From NCBI RefSeq assembly GCF_036170895.1, contig NZ_CP108036.1, positions 5,263,501-5,327,500 of the forward strand: 64,000 nt of DNA, written 5' to 3'. This document shows positions 26,254 through 36,647 of this stretch, one piece after another. Source of the DNA: Streptomyces erythrochromogenes (GTDB lineage: Bacteria; Actinomycetota; Actinomycetes; Streptomycetales; Streptomycetaceae). Position 1 is the stretch's first letter; each line of letters opens with the position of its first letter. Both the position numbers and the translations under genes were made by a program. Under the pieces are notes generated by a model. The model was not told the DNA's origin, made no database searches, and saw nothing but the letters and a program-made list of their open reading frames with translations.

Positions 26254-27727
26254 GGGATTCTCCCAGGAACTGCTCGGCGTGTGCGGCGAGGAGGTCGAGG
26301 ACGGCAGCGATGTCGGCCGTCGTGGTCTGCGGGTTGAGGAGGGTGAACTTCAGGTACTGCTTACCGTCCACCTTGGTGCCGGCGACGACGGCCTCGCCGG
26401 AGGCGAAGAGCGCCTTGCGGGCGTGGAGCTGGGCCTCGTCGAGGAGTTCCGCGGGGACGTCGCCGCCGGGCAGGAAGCGGAAGACGAGGGTGGAGATCTG
26501 CGGCTCGACGACGACCTCGAAGCGCGGGTCCGCCGTGATCACGCCGTAGCCGGCGGCCGCGAGGTCGATGACCTCGTCGAAGAGCGAGCCGATGCCGTCG
26601 GCGCCCATGATGCGCAGCGTCATCCAGAGCTTGAGGGCGTCGAACCGGCGCGTGGTCTGGATGGACTTGTCGACCTGGTTCGGGATCCGCTCCTCGGCCA
26701 TGCGCCGCGGGTTGAGGTAGTCCGCGTGGTACGTGGCGTGCTTGAGGGTGTCGCGGTCGCGGACCAGCATCGCGCTGGAGCTCACGGGCTGGAAGAACGA
26801 CTTGTGGTAGTCGACCGTGACCGAGTCGGCGTGCTCGATGCCGTCGAGGAGGTGCCGGCGGGTGGGGGAGACCAGCAGTCCGCAGCCGTAGGCGGCGTCC
26901 ACGTGCATCCACGCGGAGTGCTCGGCGGTCAGGCGGGCGATCTCGGGGAGCGGGTCGATGGACCCGAAGTCGGTGGTGCCGGCGGTGGCGACGACGGCCA
27001 TGGGGAAGAGGCCCTCGGCGGCGCAGTTCTCCAGCTCCAGCGCGAGGAGGGAGGTGTCCATCCGCCGGTTGCGGTCCACGGGCACGGAGATGACGGCCTC
27101 GTAGCCCAGGCCGAGCATGGCGGCCGACTTCTGCACGCTGAAGTGGCTGGCCTCGGACGTGAAGATGCGCAGCTTCGGGAGGAGTTCGGCCTTGGTCAGG
27201 CCGATCCCGGCGTCCATGGCGCGCTTCATGACGATGCGGCAGGCCTCGTCGCGGGCCAGCAGCAGGGCGTGGAAGTTGGACTGGCTGCCACCGGAGGTGA
27301 AGATGCCGTCCGCCTTCTCGCCGAGGCCGATGCGGCGCGTGGTCCAGTCGATGAGGCGGCGCTCGATGAGCGTGCCGCCGATGGACTGGTCCCAGGTGTC
27401 GAGGGAGGAGTTGACGGCGGCCATGACGGCCTCGCCGACCACCGCGGGGATGACGACCGGGCAGTTGAGGTGGCCCAGGTAGCGCGGGTGGTGGAAGTAG
27501 ACGGCGTCGCGGAGGTAGACGTCCTCCAGCTCGGCGAGCGCGGCGGAGGAGTCGCCGAGCGGGGTGTCGAGGTCGATCCCGTTGATGACCGGGGCGAGTT
27601 CGTCGACGGATATACCGGTGTGGGGCCGTTCGGTGGTGGCGAGCTTGGCGGCGACGCGGTCGACGCCCTCGGTGACAGAACGACGGTAGATATCCGCGGT
27701 CGTCTCGTTCAGCAGATGCTGGCGCAT
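26237..27727 (-). CDS. desA: Lysine decarboxylase DesA (PLP-dependent)
   Basis: A 496-residue group II PLP decarboxylase that makes cadaverine from lysine, the first step of desferrioxamine synthesis. The PLP lysine lies in [25 protein letters not shown] and [11 protein letters not shown] are the cofactor-pocket motifs. The ATG is preceded by GGAGG at 7 bases. A perfect iron box lies 52 bp upstream, so transcription should be repressed by the DtxR-type regulator DmdR1 when iron is plentiful. Confidence 0.97.
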   Translation of the reverse strand: MRQHLLNETTADIYRRSVTEGVDRVAAKLATTERPHTGISVDELAPVINGIDLDTPLGDSSAALAELEDVYLRDAVYFHHPRYLGHLNCPVVIPAVVGEAVMAAVNSSLDTWDQSIGGTLIERRLIDWTTRRIGLGEKADGIFTSGGSQSNFHALLLARDEACRIVMKRAMDAGIGLTKAELLPKLRIFTSEASHFSVQKSAAMLGLGYEAVISVPVDRNRRMDTSLLALELENCAAEGLFPMAVVATAGTTDFGSIDPLPEIARLTAEHSAWMHVDAAYGCGLLVSPTRRHLLDGIEHADSVTVDYHKSFFQPVSSSAMLVRDRDTLKHATYHADYLNPRRMAEERIPNQVDKSIQTTRRFDALKLWMTLRIMGADGIGSLFDEVIDLAAAGYGVITADPRFEVVVEPQISTLVFRFLPGGDVPAELLDEAQLHARKALFASGEAVVAGTKVDGKQYLKFTLLNPQTTTADIAAVLDLLAAHAEQFLGESLAVHH

Positions 27728-27778
27728 CAACTTTCCTCCGGGCAGGGGGGGAGAAGGGGAGGGTGGGGTGTGTGATGT

Positions 27779-27797
27779 TTAGGTTAGCCTAACCTAA
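27779..27797. promoter_or_regulatory. Iron box of the desABCD promoter
   Basis: TTAGGTTAGCCTAACCTAA is a perfect 19-bp palindrome matching the DmdR1/DtxR iron-box consensus, located 52 bp before the desA ATG. Confidence 0.95.
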
Positions 27798-27815
27798 GCG
27801 GAATGGCCAAATGAA

Positions 27816-27845
27816 GATGGACCCTGGGTTCGACCAGGGCCCATC
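27816..27845 (-). terminator. Terminator of desF
   Basis: GATGGACCCTGG (27816-27827) pairs with CCAGGGCCCATC (27834-27845) with one mismatch, 31 bp after the desF stop on the minus strand and just upstream of the desA iron box. Confidence 0.72.
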
Positions 27846-27875
27846 TCGAACTGCTGTGGAGGGAAGCGGAGCTGA

Positions 27876-28775
27876 CTACAGCTCGGACGCGGGGTCCTCG
27901 CTGGGAGCCTTGCCCGCGTACGCCTCGGCGAGGAGCTGCTCCTCGCTCGCGCCGAGCCGCCAGTAGCCGGTGAAGCGCACCGAGCGGCGGTCGACGGATC
28001 GTTCCTGCACGAAGTGGCGGCGTACCGCGCGAACGGTGCCGGCCTCGCCGGCCAGCCACACGTACGGGGCCTCGGCGACCGGCGGCTGCGCCGAGCGGAG
28101 CGCGTCCAGCACCCGCCCGGTCCGCTCCCTGCCGTCGCCCTCGCGCACGATCCACGTGATGTCCGCGTCGGCGAGCGTGCCGAGTTCGAGCCGGTCGTCC
28201 TCGTGCGGGACCTCGAACCAGGCCCGGACCCGGGTGCCCGCCGGCAGCCGGTCCAGGATCGCGGCCGCGGCCGGCAGGGCGGTCTCGTCCGCGTACATCC
28301 AGACCGCGTCGGCGCCGGCCGGGGCCTGGAAGCGTACGGACTTGTTCTCGGCGACGGCCGGGCCGATCGCCAGGATCCGGCGGCCGGCGCTCGCGCGCCC
28401 GGCCCAGTGGGAGGCGGGGGACGAGTCCCCGTGCAGGACGAAGTCGATGTCGACCTCGACCGCGCCCGCGTCGTCACGGCGCTGCTCGCGCACGGTGTAG
28501 GAGCGCATCACCGGCCGCTCCTCGTCCGGCATGCCGCGCCACGCGGCGAACCAGGTGTCCTCGTCCGTGGACGGGAGCACGGTGTGCTCCTGGCCGGACG
28601 GGGGCAGGAAGAGCGACAGGCTCTGGTCGAAGCCGCCCGAACGGAAGCCCGCGAGGGACTCCCCGCCGAACGTGACCCGCAGGAACGAGTGGCCCAGGCG
28701 GCGCGTGCGGAGCACTTCGAGCGTGAAGAAGCGGAAGTGCGCCACGGCCGGGGCGTCGGACGCGGTGGCGGTCAT
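27876..28775 (-). CDS. desF: Siderophore-interacting protein DesF
   Basis: A 299-residue FAD-binding reductase of the ViuB/SIP family. RLGHSFLRVTFGGESLAGF, the FAD-loop MRSYTVREQRRDDAG and the C-terminal SIP stretch EAPYVWLAGEAGTVRAVRRH are visible. It should reduce ferric desferrioxamine in the cytoplasm so that iron is released. It is placed between desE and desA; a strong hairpin separates it from desE, so it may have its own promoter or depend on read-through. Confidence 0.94.
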   Translation of the reverse strand: MTATASDAPAVAHFRFFTLEVLRTRRLGHSFLRVTFGGESLAGFRSGGFDQSLSLFLPPSGQEHTVLPSTDEDTWFAAWRGMPDEERPVMRSYTVREQRRDDAGAVEVDIDFVLHGDSSPASHWAGRASAGRRILAIGPAVAENKSVRFQAPAGADAVWMYADETALPAAAAILDRLPAGTRVRAWFEVPHEDDRLELGTLADADITWIVREGDGRERTGRVLDALRSAQPPVAEAPYVWLAGEAGTVRAVRRHFVQERSVDRRSVRFTGYWRLGASEEQLLAEAYAGKAPSEDPASEL

Positions 28776-28815
28776 GCGAAGGTCCCCCTGGGAGTCGGTA
28801 CGGCCTCGGACGTGC

Positions 28816-28845
28816 CCAGGGCGTGTCCGCGCGGACACGCCCTGG
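28816..28845 (-). terminator. Perfect 30-bp palindrome after desE
   Basis: CCAGGGCGTGTCCGC is followed directly by its exact reverse complement (28831-28845), 38 bp past the desE stop. A second hairpin (28851-28859 with 28865-28873) lies in between. Both should limit read-through from desE into desF. Confidence 0.8.
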
Positions 28846-28882
28846 AGGCGGGCGCCCGGGGTCACCGGGCGCCGCGCGTGGG

Positions 28883-29923
28883 TCAGGCGACCTTCTTGGC
28901 GTTCTGGAGGGCCTTCGCGAGGTCCTCGAGGATCTGCGCGCACTTGTCGTACGAGAAGATCGGCTCGGTGGTGCGCGGGGCGACCTGGCCGGCCTTCACG
29001 GCGGGCATCTCGGCCCAGGTGGCCTTGGCCTTCAGCTCCTCCGGCTGCAGGGTGCCGGTGCGGTTGTCGAGCAGGACGAGGTCGGCCTTGTACTTGCCGG
29101 CGTTCTCCCAGCTCAGGCTCTCGAAGAAGCCGCCCTCGTCGAGCTTGTCCGGGGTGATGAACTCGACGCCCAGGGTCTTGAAGTACTTCAGGTCGGCCGA
29201 GGTGTCCGGGGTGGAGGCGTAGAACAGGTCGGCGGAGCCGGAGCCGACCAGGACCTTGATGCCCGGGTTGGCCTTGGTGGCCTCGCGGACCTTGGCGGCC
29301 GCGGCCTCGAAGCGGGCCTTGCCGTCGACGGCGGCCTTGGCGTTCATGTCGGCGCCCAGCGACTTGGCGAGGTCCGCGGTGCGCTCCAGGGCCTTGTCCA
29401 TGGAGACGTTGCCGCCGACGCCGATCGCGGCGGCCGGGGCCACCTTCAGGATCTTGTCCTTGGAGGCCTCGGGCACGTACCAGTACGAGCCGTCCCAGGT
29501 GTTGGTGACGAGCAGGTCGGGCTGGAGGGCGGCGTACTTCTCGACGTTGAACTCGTCGTAGACGTTGCCGAGGATCTCGACCTTGGAGATGTCCATCGAG
29601 CCGGCCTGGACATCGGGCTTGCCGTCGGCCGTCTTGGTCGGGCCGAAGACGCCCTTGACCGGGACGCCGTAGTCGTACAGCGCGGCGGCGGTGCCGGTGA
29701 AGGCGACGATGTTCTTCGGCGTGGACTTGGTGCTGACGTCCTTGCCGAGGTCGTCCTTGAAGGTCCAGGGACCGGAGGACGCGGCGGCGGTGCTGCCCTT
29801 GTCGCCGTCACCCTTCGCCGTGTCGGTGCCGCCGCACGCGGCGAGCGTGGCGACGAGACCGAGGGCGCCGCCCGCGGCGATGAAGCCGCGACGGGTGAAG
29901 GAGGAGCTGCGGGACTTGGGCAT
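28883..29923 (-). CDS. desE: Ferric-siderophore-binding lipoprotein DesE
   Basis: A 346-residue ABC solute-binding protein of the FepB/FhuD class. The N-terminus has a twin-arginine motif (SFTRRGFIAAGG) and a lipobox (ATLAAC), so it may be a Tat-exported lipoprotein. GPWTFKDDLGKDVST opens the periplasmic-binding domain. It captures ferric desferrioxamine. An iron box lies 57 bp upstream. No permease or ATPase is encoded beside it. Confidence 0.95.
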   Translation of the reverse strand: MPKSRSSSFTRRGFIAAGGALGLVATLAACGGTDTAKGDGDKGSTAAASSGPWTFKDDLGKDVSTKSTPKNIVAFTGTAAALYDYGVPVKGVFGPTKTADGKPDVQAGSMDISKVEILGNVYDEFNVEKYAALQPDLLVTNTWDGSYWYVPEASKDKILKVAPAAAIGVGGNVSMDKALERTADLAKSLGADMNAKAAVDGKARFEAAAAKVREATKANPGIKVLVGSGSADLFYASTPDTSADLKYFKTLGVEFITPDKLDEGGFFESLSWENAGKYKADLVLLDNRTGTLQPEELKAKATWAEMPAVKAGQVAPRTTEPIFSYDKCAQILEDLAKALQNAKKVA

Positions 29924-29979
29924 AATCGATGTCCGTTTTCGTGCGTACCGGGGCGGCCACCAGCGTGCCGTTCGTGGGG

Positions 29980-29996
29980 AAGGTTAGCCTAACCTT
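29980..29996. promoter_or_regulatory. Iron box of the desE promoter
   Basis: AAGGTTAGCCTAACCTT is a perfect 17-bp palindrome of the DmdR1/DtxR type, 57 bp upstream of the desE ATG. Confidence 0.93.
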
Positions 29997-30010
29997 GGCC
30001 GAAAACGGTA

Positions 30011-30039
30011 AGGGGGCCCTTAGTTTTTTCGGGCCCCCT
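30011..30039 (-). terminator. Terminator of the leucine-catabolic operon
   Basis: AGGGGGCCC (30011-30019) pairs with GGGCCCCCT (30031-30039) with an 11-base loop, 32 bp past the acyl-CoA dehydrogenase stop on the minus strand, just before the desE iron box. Confidence 0.75.
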
Positions 30040-30070
30040 CCCATCACCCGCGCTCGCGCGGGCCTTTGGG

Positions 30071-31231
30071 CTAGCCGGCGAAGCCCAGCTCGCGGGCGAT
30101 CAGCATGCGCTGGACCTCGCTGGTGCCCTCGCCGATCTCCAGGATCTTGGAGTCGCGCCACATTCGCGCCACCGGGTACTCGTTCATGAAACCGTACCCA
30201 CCGTGGATCTGCGTCGCGTCACGGGCGTTGTCCACGGCCACCGTGGAGGAGTACAGCTTCGCGATCGCCGCCTCCTTCTTGAACGGCTCGCCGGCCACCA
30301 GCCGGGAGGCCGCGTCGCGCCAGCCGATGCGGGCCATGTGGGCGCGCATCTCCATGTCCGCCAGCTTGAACTGGATGGCCTGGTTGTCGCCGATCGCCTT
30401 GCCGAAGGCGTGACGCTCCCTGGCGTACTTCACCGACTCGTCCACACAGCCCTGCGCGAGGCCCGTGGCGAGCGCGGAGATGGCGATCCGGCCCTCGTCG
30501 AGGATCCGCAGGAACTGGGCGTAGCCGCGGCCCTCGTCGCCCACCAGGTTGGCCAGGGGGACCCGTACGCCGTCGAAGGACAGCTCACGGGTGTCCGAGG
30601 AGTTCCAACCCACCTTGGAGTAGGGGGCGGCCACCGTGAAGCCCGGCGTGCCGGACGGGACGATGATCGAGGAGATCTCCGGGCGGCCGTCCGCCTTGCG
30701 GCCCGTCACGGCCGTGACGGTGACCAGGCCGGTGATGTCCGTACCGGAGTTGGTGATGAAGCACTTCGAGCCGTTGATGACCCACTCGTCGCCGTCCTTG
30801 ACGGCGGTCGTACGCGTGCCGCCGGCGTCCGAGCCCGCGCCGGGCTCGGTCAGTCCGAAGGCGCCCAGCACCTCGCCGGAGCACAGCTTCGGCAGCCACT
30901 CGCGCTTCTGCTCCTCGGTGCCGAAGAGGTAGAGGGGCATGGCGCCGAGGGAGACACCGGCCTCCAGGGTGATGGCGACCGAGGAGTCGACGCGGGCCAG
31001 CTCCTCCAGGGCGATGCCCAGGGCGAGGTAGTCCCCGCCCATGCCGCCGTACTCCTCCGGGAAGGGCAGGCCGAACAGGCCCATGCGGCCCATCTCGGCG
31101 ACGATCTCGTAGGGGAACTCGTGCCGCTCGTACAGGTCGCCGATCTTCGGGGCCACGACGTCGTGGGCGAACGCTTCGACGGTGCGGCGGAGTTCCTCGT
31201 GCTCAGGGGTGAGCCGGTGGTCGAGGGACAT
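30071..31231 (-). CDS. acdH: Acyl-CoA dehydrogenase (isovaleryl-CoA/branched-chain type)
   Basis: A 386-residue FAD enzyme. FGLTEPGAGSDAGGTRTTAV and KCFITNSGTDITGLVTV are the flavin and substrate signatures, and IHGGYGFMNEYPVARMWRDS with the late RDSKILEIGEGTSEVQ the C-terminal signature; the glutamate of EGTSE is the usual catalytic-base position in short-chain types. It is the last gene of an operon with HMG-CoA lyase and a biotin carboxylase, so isovaleryl-CoA (leucine route) is the likely substrate. The acdH name is from the S. coelicolor locus as I remember it. Confidence 0.9.
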   Translation of the reverse strand: MSLDHRLTPEHEELRRTVEAFAHDVVAPKIGDLYERHEFPYEIVAEMGRMGLFGLPFPEEYGGMGGDYLALGIALEELARVDSSVAITLEAGVSLGAMPLYLFGTEEQKREWLPKLCSGEVLGAFGLTEPGAGSDAGGTRTTAVKDGDEWVINGSKCFITNSGTDITGLVTVTAVTGRKADGRPEISSIIVPSGTPGFTVAAPYSKVGWNSSDTRELSFDGVRVPLANLVGDEGRGYAQFLRILDEGRIAISALATGLAQGCVDESVKYARERHAFGKAIGDNQAIQFKLADMEMRAHMARIGWRDAASRLVAGEPFKKEAAIAKLYSSTVAVDNARDATQIHGGYGFMNEYPVARMWRDSKILEIGEGTSEVQRMLIARELGFAG

Positions 31232-31238
31232 GGTGTGA

Positions 31239-32171
31239 CTACTCCTTGTGGGAGAGGGCGCGGACGGTACGGGAGGGGCTGGGGCGTCCCAGCTGTTCGG
31301 CCATCCACACGCTCGTGGCGGTGAGGGCGGCCAGATCGACCCCGGTCTCGATGCCGAGACCGTCGAGCATCCACACCAGGTCCTCGGTGGCGAGGTTGCC
31401 CGTGGCGCTCTTCGCGTACGGGCATCCGCCGAGGCCGCCCGCGGAGGCGTCGACGGTGGTCACGCCGTGCTGGAGCGCGGCGAGGGTGTTGGACAGGGCC
31501 TGGCCGTAGGTGTCGTGGAAGTGCACGCCGATGCGGTCGGTGGGGACACCGGCCTCGTTCAGCGCGGAGAGCAGGGCCTGGACATGGCCCGGGGTGGCGA
31601 CGCCGATCGTGTCGCCGAGGCTCAGCTCGTCGCAGCCGAGGTCGAGCAGGGCCTTGGCCACGGAGACGACCTGGTGGACCGGGACGGCGCCCTCCCAGGG
31701 GTCGCCGAAGCACATGGACAGATAGCCGCGGACGTGCGCCCCGCCCTGCCTGGCACGGGCCACGACCGGCTCGAACATCGCGAGGGACTCGGCGACGGTG
31801 CGGTTGAGGTTGCGGGAGGCGAACGTCTCCGTGGCCGAGCCGAACACCGCGATCCGGGTGGCCCCGAGCGCGAGCGCGCGGTCCAGGCCGCGCTCGTTCG
31901 GCACGAGGACGGGCAGCGCGGCGTCCACGTCGGCGAGCAGCGGGAAGAGCTGCTCGGCGTCGGCCAGCTGGGGCACCCACTTGGGGTGCACGAAGCTGGT
32001 GGCCTCGATGGTGGTCAGGCCCGACGCGGCCAGGCGGCGGACGAACTCCGCCTTTACCTCCGTGGGGACGGCCGTCTTCTCGTTCTGCAGGCCGTCGCGG
32101 GCGCCGACCTCGTGGATGCGGACCCGGGCCGGCAGGCCGGGGGCCGGGACAGTCATGGGCAGCCCGATCAC
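31239..32171 (-). CDS. Hydroxymethylglutaryl-CoA lyase
   Basis: A 310-residue TIM-barrel lyase that splits HMG-CoA into acetyl-CoA and acetoacetate, the last step of leucine breakdown. [19 protein letters not shown] (catalytic Arg and Asp), [28 protein letters not shown] and the cysteine signature [15 protein letters not shown] are all present. The GTG at 32171 is chosen: it overlaps the carboxylase stop by four bases and has GGAGGAG at the right distance; an ATG at 32156 is the alternative. Confidence 0.93.
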   Translation of the reverse strand: MIGLPMTVPAPGLPARVRIHEVGARDGLQNEKTAVPTEVKAEFVRRLAASGLTTIEATSFVHPKWVPQLADAEQLFPLLADVDAALPVLVPNERGLDRALALGATRIAVFGSATETFASRNLNRTVAESLAMFEPVVARARQGGAHVRGYLSMCFGDPWEGAVPVHQVVSVAKALLDLGCDELSLGDTIGVATPGHVQALLSALNEAGVPTDRIGVHFHDTYGQALSNTLAALQHGVTTVDASAGGLGGCPYAKSATGNLATEDLVWMLDGLGIETGVDLAALTATSVWMAEQLGRPSPSRTVRALSHKE

Positions 32172-34258
32172 GCGCTCTCCTCCTCGTCCGGGGTGACGAC
32201 GGCCAGGACCTGGTCCATGGCGACGGTGGTTCCGGGGGAGACGTCCAGCTCGGTGACCGTGCCGGCGTGCGGGGCGGAGATGACGTGCTCCATCTTCATC
32301 GCCTCGACGACCAGCAGGCTCTGACCGGCCGTCACCTTGTCGCCCACGGCCACCTTGACGACGGTGACGGTGCCGGGCATGGGGGCGGCGAGGGTCTCCG
32401 CGCCGCCGCGACCGGCCCCGCTGAGGTTCGCCGCGACGGCGTCGTGCAGCTGGACGTGCCAGGAGTCGCCGTCGCGCCCGAGCCAGGTCCCCTCCGGGGA
32501 GGTGGCGTGGCTGAAGCGGTGGGTGACGCCGTCGAGTTCGATGGTGACGGTGTCGGAGGTGCGGCTGACGATCCGGCCGCGGGCCGGTGTGCCGGGGCCC
32601 TGCCCCGGACCCCGCGCCTCGATCGCCGGCGAGGCTGAATCTGCCCCGGCGGGGTCGGAAACGAGGACCTCGGTGTCCCCGCCCAGGGGGCGGGTGCGGA
32701 CCTCCACCGGCTCCTGGCCCGGGAGGCGGAAGTGGTGGAAGGTCCAGGCGGGGGTGCCGCCCAGGCGCCAGCCGTTGGCGGCGCCGAACGGATCGACCCA
32801 CCCACCCGGCCTCGCCGGCGTTAGAGGCGCGGGTCCGGGCAGAGCCCGGGGGCCCTGCGCCAGCAGGGCCGCGGTGGCGTACACCTCCAGCGGGACGCCG
32901 TCGGGGAGGAGACCGGAGAGGTCGCGCTCGACCAGCCCGGTGTCCAGGTCGCCCGACACCACATCGGGGTGGGCGAGCAGCCGCCGCAGGAAGCCGGCGT
33001 TCGTCTGGACGCCCAGGATCACCGTGTCGGCCAGGGCACCGCGCAGCAGGCGCAGTGCGGTGGCGCGGTCGGGGCCGTGGACGATGACCTTCGACAGCAT
33101 CGGGTCGTACGTCGAGCCCACCGGCACGCCCGCCGTCAGGCCGGAGTCCGTGCGGACCGCACCGCCCGAGGGCTCCGACAGCGCCAGGACGGTCCCGCCG
33201 GACGGCAGGAAGCCGCGTGCCGGGTCCTCCGCGCAGACGCGGGCCTCGATGGCGTGCCCGGTCAGCCGGATGTCGTCCTGGGTGACGGGCAGGGCCTCGC
33301 CGGAGGCGACCCGCAGCTGGAGCTCCACCAGGTCCAGGCCGGTGATCAGCTCCGTCACCGGGTGCTCGACCTGGAGGCGGGTGTTCATCTCCATGAAGTA
33401 GTAAGAGGACGGGTCGCCGCCCGGGACGATGAACTCCACCGTGCCCGCGCCGACGTATCCGCACGAGCGGGCCGCGTCGACCGCCGCCGCGCCCATCGCC
33501 GCGCGGGTCTTCTCGTCGAGCAGGACCGAGGGGGCCTCCTCGATGACCTTCTGGTGCCGGCGCTGGAGCGAGCACTCGCGCTCGCCCAGGTGGACCACGT
33601 TGCCGTGGGCGTCCGCCAGCACCTGGATCTCGATGTGCCGGGGCCGGTCCACCCACCGCTCGACCAGCAGGGTGTCGTCGCCGAAGGACGAGCGCGCCTC
33701 GCGGCGGGCCGCCGCGATCTCCTCGGCCAGCACCGCCTCGTCCCGTACGAGGCGCATGCCCTTGCCGCCGCCGCCCGCCGAGGGCTTCAGCAGGACCGGC
33801 ATGCCGATCTCCGAGGCTGCCGCGACGAGTTCGGCGTCGGTCAGACCGCTGCCCGAGGAGCCCGGGACCACGGGCACGCCCGCCGCCTTCACGGTCTCCT
33901 TGGCGCGGATCTTGTCGCCCATGAGGGAGATGGCGGAGGCGGGCGGCCCGATGAAGGCCAGTCCGGCGTCCGTGCAGGCCTGGGCGAAGGCGGCGTTCTC
34001 CGCGAGGAAGCCGTAGCCGGGGTGGACGGCCTCGGCGCCCGTCCGCTTCGCGGCATCCAGCAGCCGCTCCACCGACAGGTAGCTCTCCGCGGCCGCCGCC
34101 GGGCCGATGCGGACGGCCGTGTCGGCCTCCCGTACGTGGCGGGCGTCCGCGTCCGCGTCGCTGAAGACGGCCACGGAGCGGATGCCGAGCTCCCGCAGGG
34201 TGCGGATGACCCGGACCGCGATCTCGCCGCGGTTCGCGACCAGAACAGTGCTGAACAT
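32168..34258 (-). CDS. Biotin-dependent acyl-CoA carboxylase alpha subunit (methylcrotonyl-CoA type)
   Basis: A 696-residue protein. The biotin-carboxylase domain runs from [20 protein letters not shown] through the ATP loop [17 protein letters not shown] and [20 protein letters not shown]. The C-terminal biotinyl domain carries the AMKM biotinylation site ([16 protein letters not shown]). With the beta subunit upstream it carboxylates a branched acyl-CoA; operon context favours 3-methylcrotonyl-CoA, although acetyl/propionyl-CoA is possible. The ATG 34258 is chosen; a GTG at 34273 lies next to the upstream stop. Confidence 0.92.
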   Translation of the reverse strand: MFSTVLVANRGEIAVRVIRTLRELGIRSVAVFSDADADARHVREADTAVRIGPAAAAESYLSVERLLDAAKRTGAEAVHPGYGFLAENAAFAQACTDAGLAFIGPPASAISLMGDKIRAKETVKAAGVPVVPGSSGSGLTDAELVAAASEIGMPVLLKPSAGGGGKGMRLVRDEAVLAEEIAAARREARSSFGDDTLLVERWVDRPRHIEIQVLADAHGNVVHLGERECSLQRRHQKVIEEAPSVLLDEKTRAAMGAAAVDAARSCGYVGAGTVEFIVPGGDPSSYYFMEMNTRLQVEHPVTELITGLDLVELQLRVASGEALPVTQDDIRLTGHAIEARVCAEDPARGFLPSGGTVLALSEPSGGAVRTDSGLTAGVPVGSTYDPMLSKVIVHGPDRATALRLLRGALADTVILGVQTNAGFLRRLLAHPDVVSGDLDTGLVERDLSGLLPDGVPLEVYATAALLAQGPRALPGPAPLTPARPGGWVDPFGAANGWRLGGTPAWTFHHFRLPGQEPVEVRTRPLGGDTEVLVSDPAGADSASPAIEARGPGQGPGTPARGRIVSRTSDTVTIELDGVTHRFSHATSPEGTWLGRDGDSWHVQLHDAVAANLSGAGRGGAETLAAPMPGTVTVVKVAVGDKVTAGQSLLVVEAMKMEHVISAPHAGTVTELDVSPGTTVAMDQVLAVVTPDEEESA

Positions 34259-34274
34259 CAGTGAGGTCCTCACG

Positions 34275-35891
34275 TCACATACGGAAGATGCCGAAGCCCG
34301 AGTCGCCCAGCGGGGCGTTCGCGCACGCGGTCAGGGCCAGTCCCAGCACCTGCCGGGTCTCCATGGGGTCGATGACCCCGTCGTCCCACAGCCGCGCCGT
34401 GGCGTAGTAGGCGTTGCCCTGCTCCTCGTACTGGGCGCGGACCGGGGCCTTGAAGGCCTCCTCGTCCTCGGCCGGCCACTCCTGGCCGGCGCCCTCGATC
34501 TGGTCGCGCTTGACCGTCGCGAGGACCGAGGCCGCCTGCTCGCCGCCCATCACGGAGATCTTGGCGTTGGGCCACATCCACAGGAAGCGGGGCGAATAGG
34601 CCCGCCCGCACATCGAGTAGTTGCCGGCGCCGTACGAGCCGCCGACCACCACCGTCAGCTTCGGGACCCGGGCGCAGGCCACGGCCGTCACCATCTTGGC
34701 GCCGTGCTTGGCGATGCCGCCCGCCTCGTAGTCGCGGCCGACCATGAAGCCGGAGATGTTCTGGAGGAAGAGCAGCGGGATGCCGCGCTGGTCGCACAGC
34801 TCGATGAAGTGGGCGCCCTTCTGGGCGGACTCGGCGAACAGGATGCCGTTGTTCGCGATGATCCCGACCGGGTGGCCGTGGATCCGGGCGAAGCCGGTGA
34901 CCAGCGTCTGGCCGAACTCGGACTTGAACTCCTGGAAGCGGGAGCCGTCCGCGATCCGCGCGATGATCTCGCGGGCGTCGTAGGGGGTGCGCGAGTCGAC
35001 GGGGACCGCGCCGTACAGCCCGGACGGGTCCACCTTCGGCTCCTCCGGTGCCTCGACCGACCAGGGCAGGGCCCCGCGCTCGGGCAGGGTCGCCACGATG
35101 TTCCGTACGATCCGCAGCGCGTGCGCGTCGTCCTCCGCGAGGTGGTCCGTCACGCCGGAGACGCGGGAGTGGACCTCGCCGCCGCCGAGCTCCTCGGCCG
35201 TGACCACCTCACCGGTGGCGGCCTTCACCAGCGGCGGGCCGCCGAGGAAGATCGTGCCCTGGTTGCGGACGATGACGGCCTCGTCGCTCATGGCCGGGAC
35301 GTACGCGCCGCCCGCGGTGCAGGAGCCGAGGACGGCGGCGATCTGCGGGATGCCGGCGCCCGACATGCGGGCCTGGTTGTAGAAGATGCGGCCGAAGTGC
35401 TCCCGGTCGGGGAAGACCTCGTCCTGCATCGGCAGGAAGGCGCCGCCCGAGTCGACCAGGTAGAGGCAGGGGAGACGATTCTCCAGCGCCACCTCCTGGG
35501 CGCGCAGGTGCTTCTTGACGGTCATCGGGTAGTACGTGCCGCCCTTGACGGTGGCGTCGTTCGCGACGATCACGCACTCGCGTCCGCTGACCCGGCCGAT
35601 GCCCGCGATGACCCCGGCGGCGGGGGCGGAGCCCCCGTACATGCCCTCGGCGGCCAGCGGCGCCAGCTCCAGGAAGGGGGAGCCCGGGTCGAGGAGGGTG
35701 TCCACGCGGTCGCGCGGGAGGAGCTTCCCGCGGGCGGTGTGGCGGGCGCGGGCCTTCTCCCCGCCGCCGAGCCGGGCCGCGTCGAGCCGGGCGCGCAGGC
35801 CCTCGGTCAGCTCGCGGTGGGCGGCCTCGTTGGTCCGCCAGGCCTCGGACGCCGGGTCCGCGGCGCTCGTCAGCACTGGTGCCTGCTGCAT
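34275..35891 (-). CDS. Acyl-CoA carboxylase beta subunit (carboxyltransferase)
   Basis: A 538-residue carboxyltransferase of two crotonase-like domains. [20 protein letters not shown] and [20 protein letters not shown] are in the first, and [20 protein letters not shown] and [20 protein letters not shown] in the second, the latter typical of methylcrotonyl-CoA carboxylase beta. GGGAG lies 8 bases before the ATG. It is the promoter-proximal gene of the operon and is divergent from the TetR gene. Confidence 0.93.
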   Translation of the reverse strand: MQQAPVLTSAADPASEAWRTNEAAHRELTEGLRARLDAARLGGGEKARARHTARGKLLPRDRVDTLLDPGSPFLELAPLAAEGMYGGSAPAAGVIAGIGRVSGRECVIVANDATVKGGTYYPMTVKKHLRAQEVALENRLPCLYLVDSGGAFLPMQDEVFPDREHFGRIFYNQARMSGAGIPQIAAVLGSCTAGGAYVPAMSDEAVIVRNQGTIFLGGPPLVKAATGEVVTAEELGGGEVHSRVSGVTDHLAEDDAHALRIVRNIVATLPERGALPWSVEAPEEPKVDPSGLYGAVPVDSRTPYDAREIIARIADGSRFQEFKSEFGQTLVTGFARIHGHPVGIIANNGILFAESAQKGAHFIELCDQRGIPLLFLQNISGFMVGRDYEAGGIAKHGAKMVTAVACARVPKLTVVVGGSYGAGNYSMCGRAYSPRFLWMWPNAKISVMGGEQAASVLATVKRDQIEGAGQEWPAEDEEAFKAPVRAQYEEQGNAYYATARLWDDGVIDPMETRQVLGLALTACANAPLGDSGFGIFRM

Positions 35892-35933
35892 CGGTCGAGC
35901 TCCCTTGCTCGTTCCACTTGCTCGGTACACGTT

Positions 35934-35949
35934 GTTAATAAGCGTTAAC
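35934..35949. promoter_or_regulatory. TetR operator candidate 1
   Basis: GTTAATAAGCGTTAAC is a 16-bp near-palindrome in the 112-bp divergent region between the carboxylase operon and the TetR gene. It also contains the perfect 10-mer GCGTTAACGC when shifted by eight bases. Confidence 0.7.
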
Positions 35950-35964
35950 GCATCTACGGCTTAG

Positions 35965-35980
35965 GTTAACGACCGCTAAC
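35965..35980. promoter_or_regulatory. TetR operator candidate 2
   Basis: GTTAACGACCGCTAAC repeats the outer GTTA/TAAC half-sites of the first site, 15 bp further on and 23 bp before the TetR start. Paired sites suit autoregulation plus operon control. Confidence 0.7.
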
Positions 35981-36003
35981 GGCCCTGTCTAGAATGGTTT
36001 CCC

Positions 36004-36582
36004 ATGAGCACCAGAGCGGCCGCCCCGACCCGTCGCGAGCAGATCCTCAGTGAGGCCGCCCGCCTCTTCGCCGCGCGCGGCTTCCACGGCGTAGGCGTCG
36101 ACGAGATAGGGGCCGCTGTGGGCATCAGCGGCCCCGGCCTGTACCGGCACTTCGCGGGCAAGGACGCCATGCTCGCCGAGCTGCTCGTCGGCATCAGCGA
36201 ACGGCTCCTCACCGGTGGCCGCCACCGGGTGGCGGAGGCGGCGGGGGACCCGTGCCGGGTCCTGTCCTCCCTCATCGACGGCCACATCGACTTCGCGCTC
36301 GACGACCGGGCGCTGATCACCGTGCACGACCGGGAGCTCGACCGGCTGCGGGAGGCCGACCGCAAGCTCGTACGGCAGCTCCAGCGCCAGTACGTGGAGC
36401 TGTGGGTGGACGTCGTACGGGAGCTGCACCCCGAGGTGGGCGAGGCGGAGGTGCGGGTCGCCGTGCACGCCGTGTTCGGCCTGCTCAACTCCACCCCGCA
36501 CCTGGCGGCCCTGGGCCGGGAGGCCGTGGAGTCGCTGCTGCGCAGGCTCGCGCACGGGGCCTTCGGGGCGCTGTCGACATGA
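36004..36582 (+). CDS. TetR-family regulator of the leucine-catabolic operon
   Basis: A 192-residue regulator. The helix-turn-helix is REQILSEAARLFAARGFHGV followed by GAAVGISGPGLYRHFAGKDA; the rest is a helical ligand-binding domain. It is divergent from the carboxylase operon with two matched 16-bp operators between, so it most likely represses that operon until an acyl-CoA intermediate binds. The effector is inferred, not seen. Confidence 0.92.
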   Translation: MSTRAAAPTRREQILSEAARLFAARGFHGVGVDEIGAAVGISGPGLYRHFAGKDAMLAELLVGISERLLTGGRHRVAEAAGDPCRVLSSLIDGHIDFALDDRALITVHDRELDRLREADRKLVRQLQRQYVELWVDVVRELHPEVGEAEVRVAVHAVFGLLNSTPHLAALGREAVESLLRRLAHGAFGALST

Positions 36583-36647
36583 CCCGGGGCGTCCGCCGAC
36601 CGGAATGGACGCGCCGCCTCCGGCCCGGCGGCGGCAGAATGGCCCGT

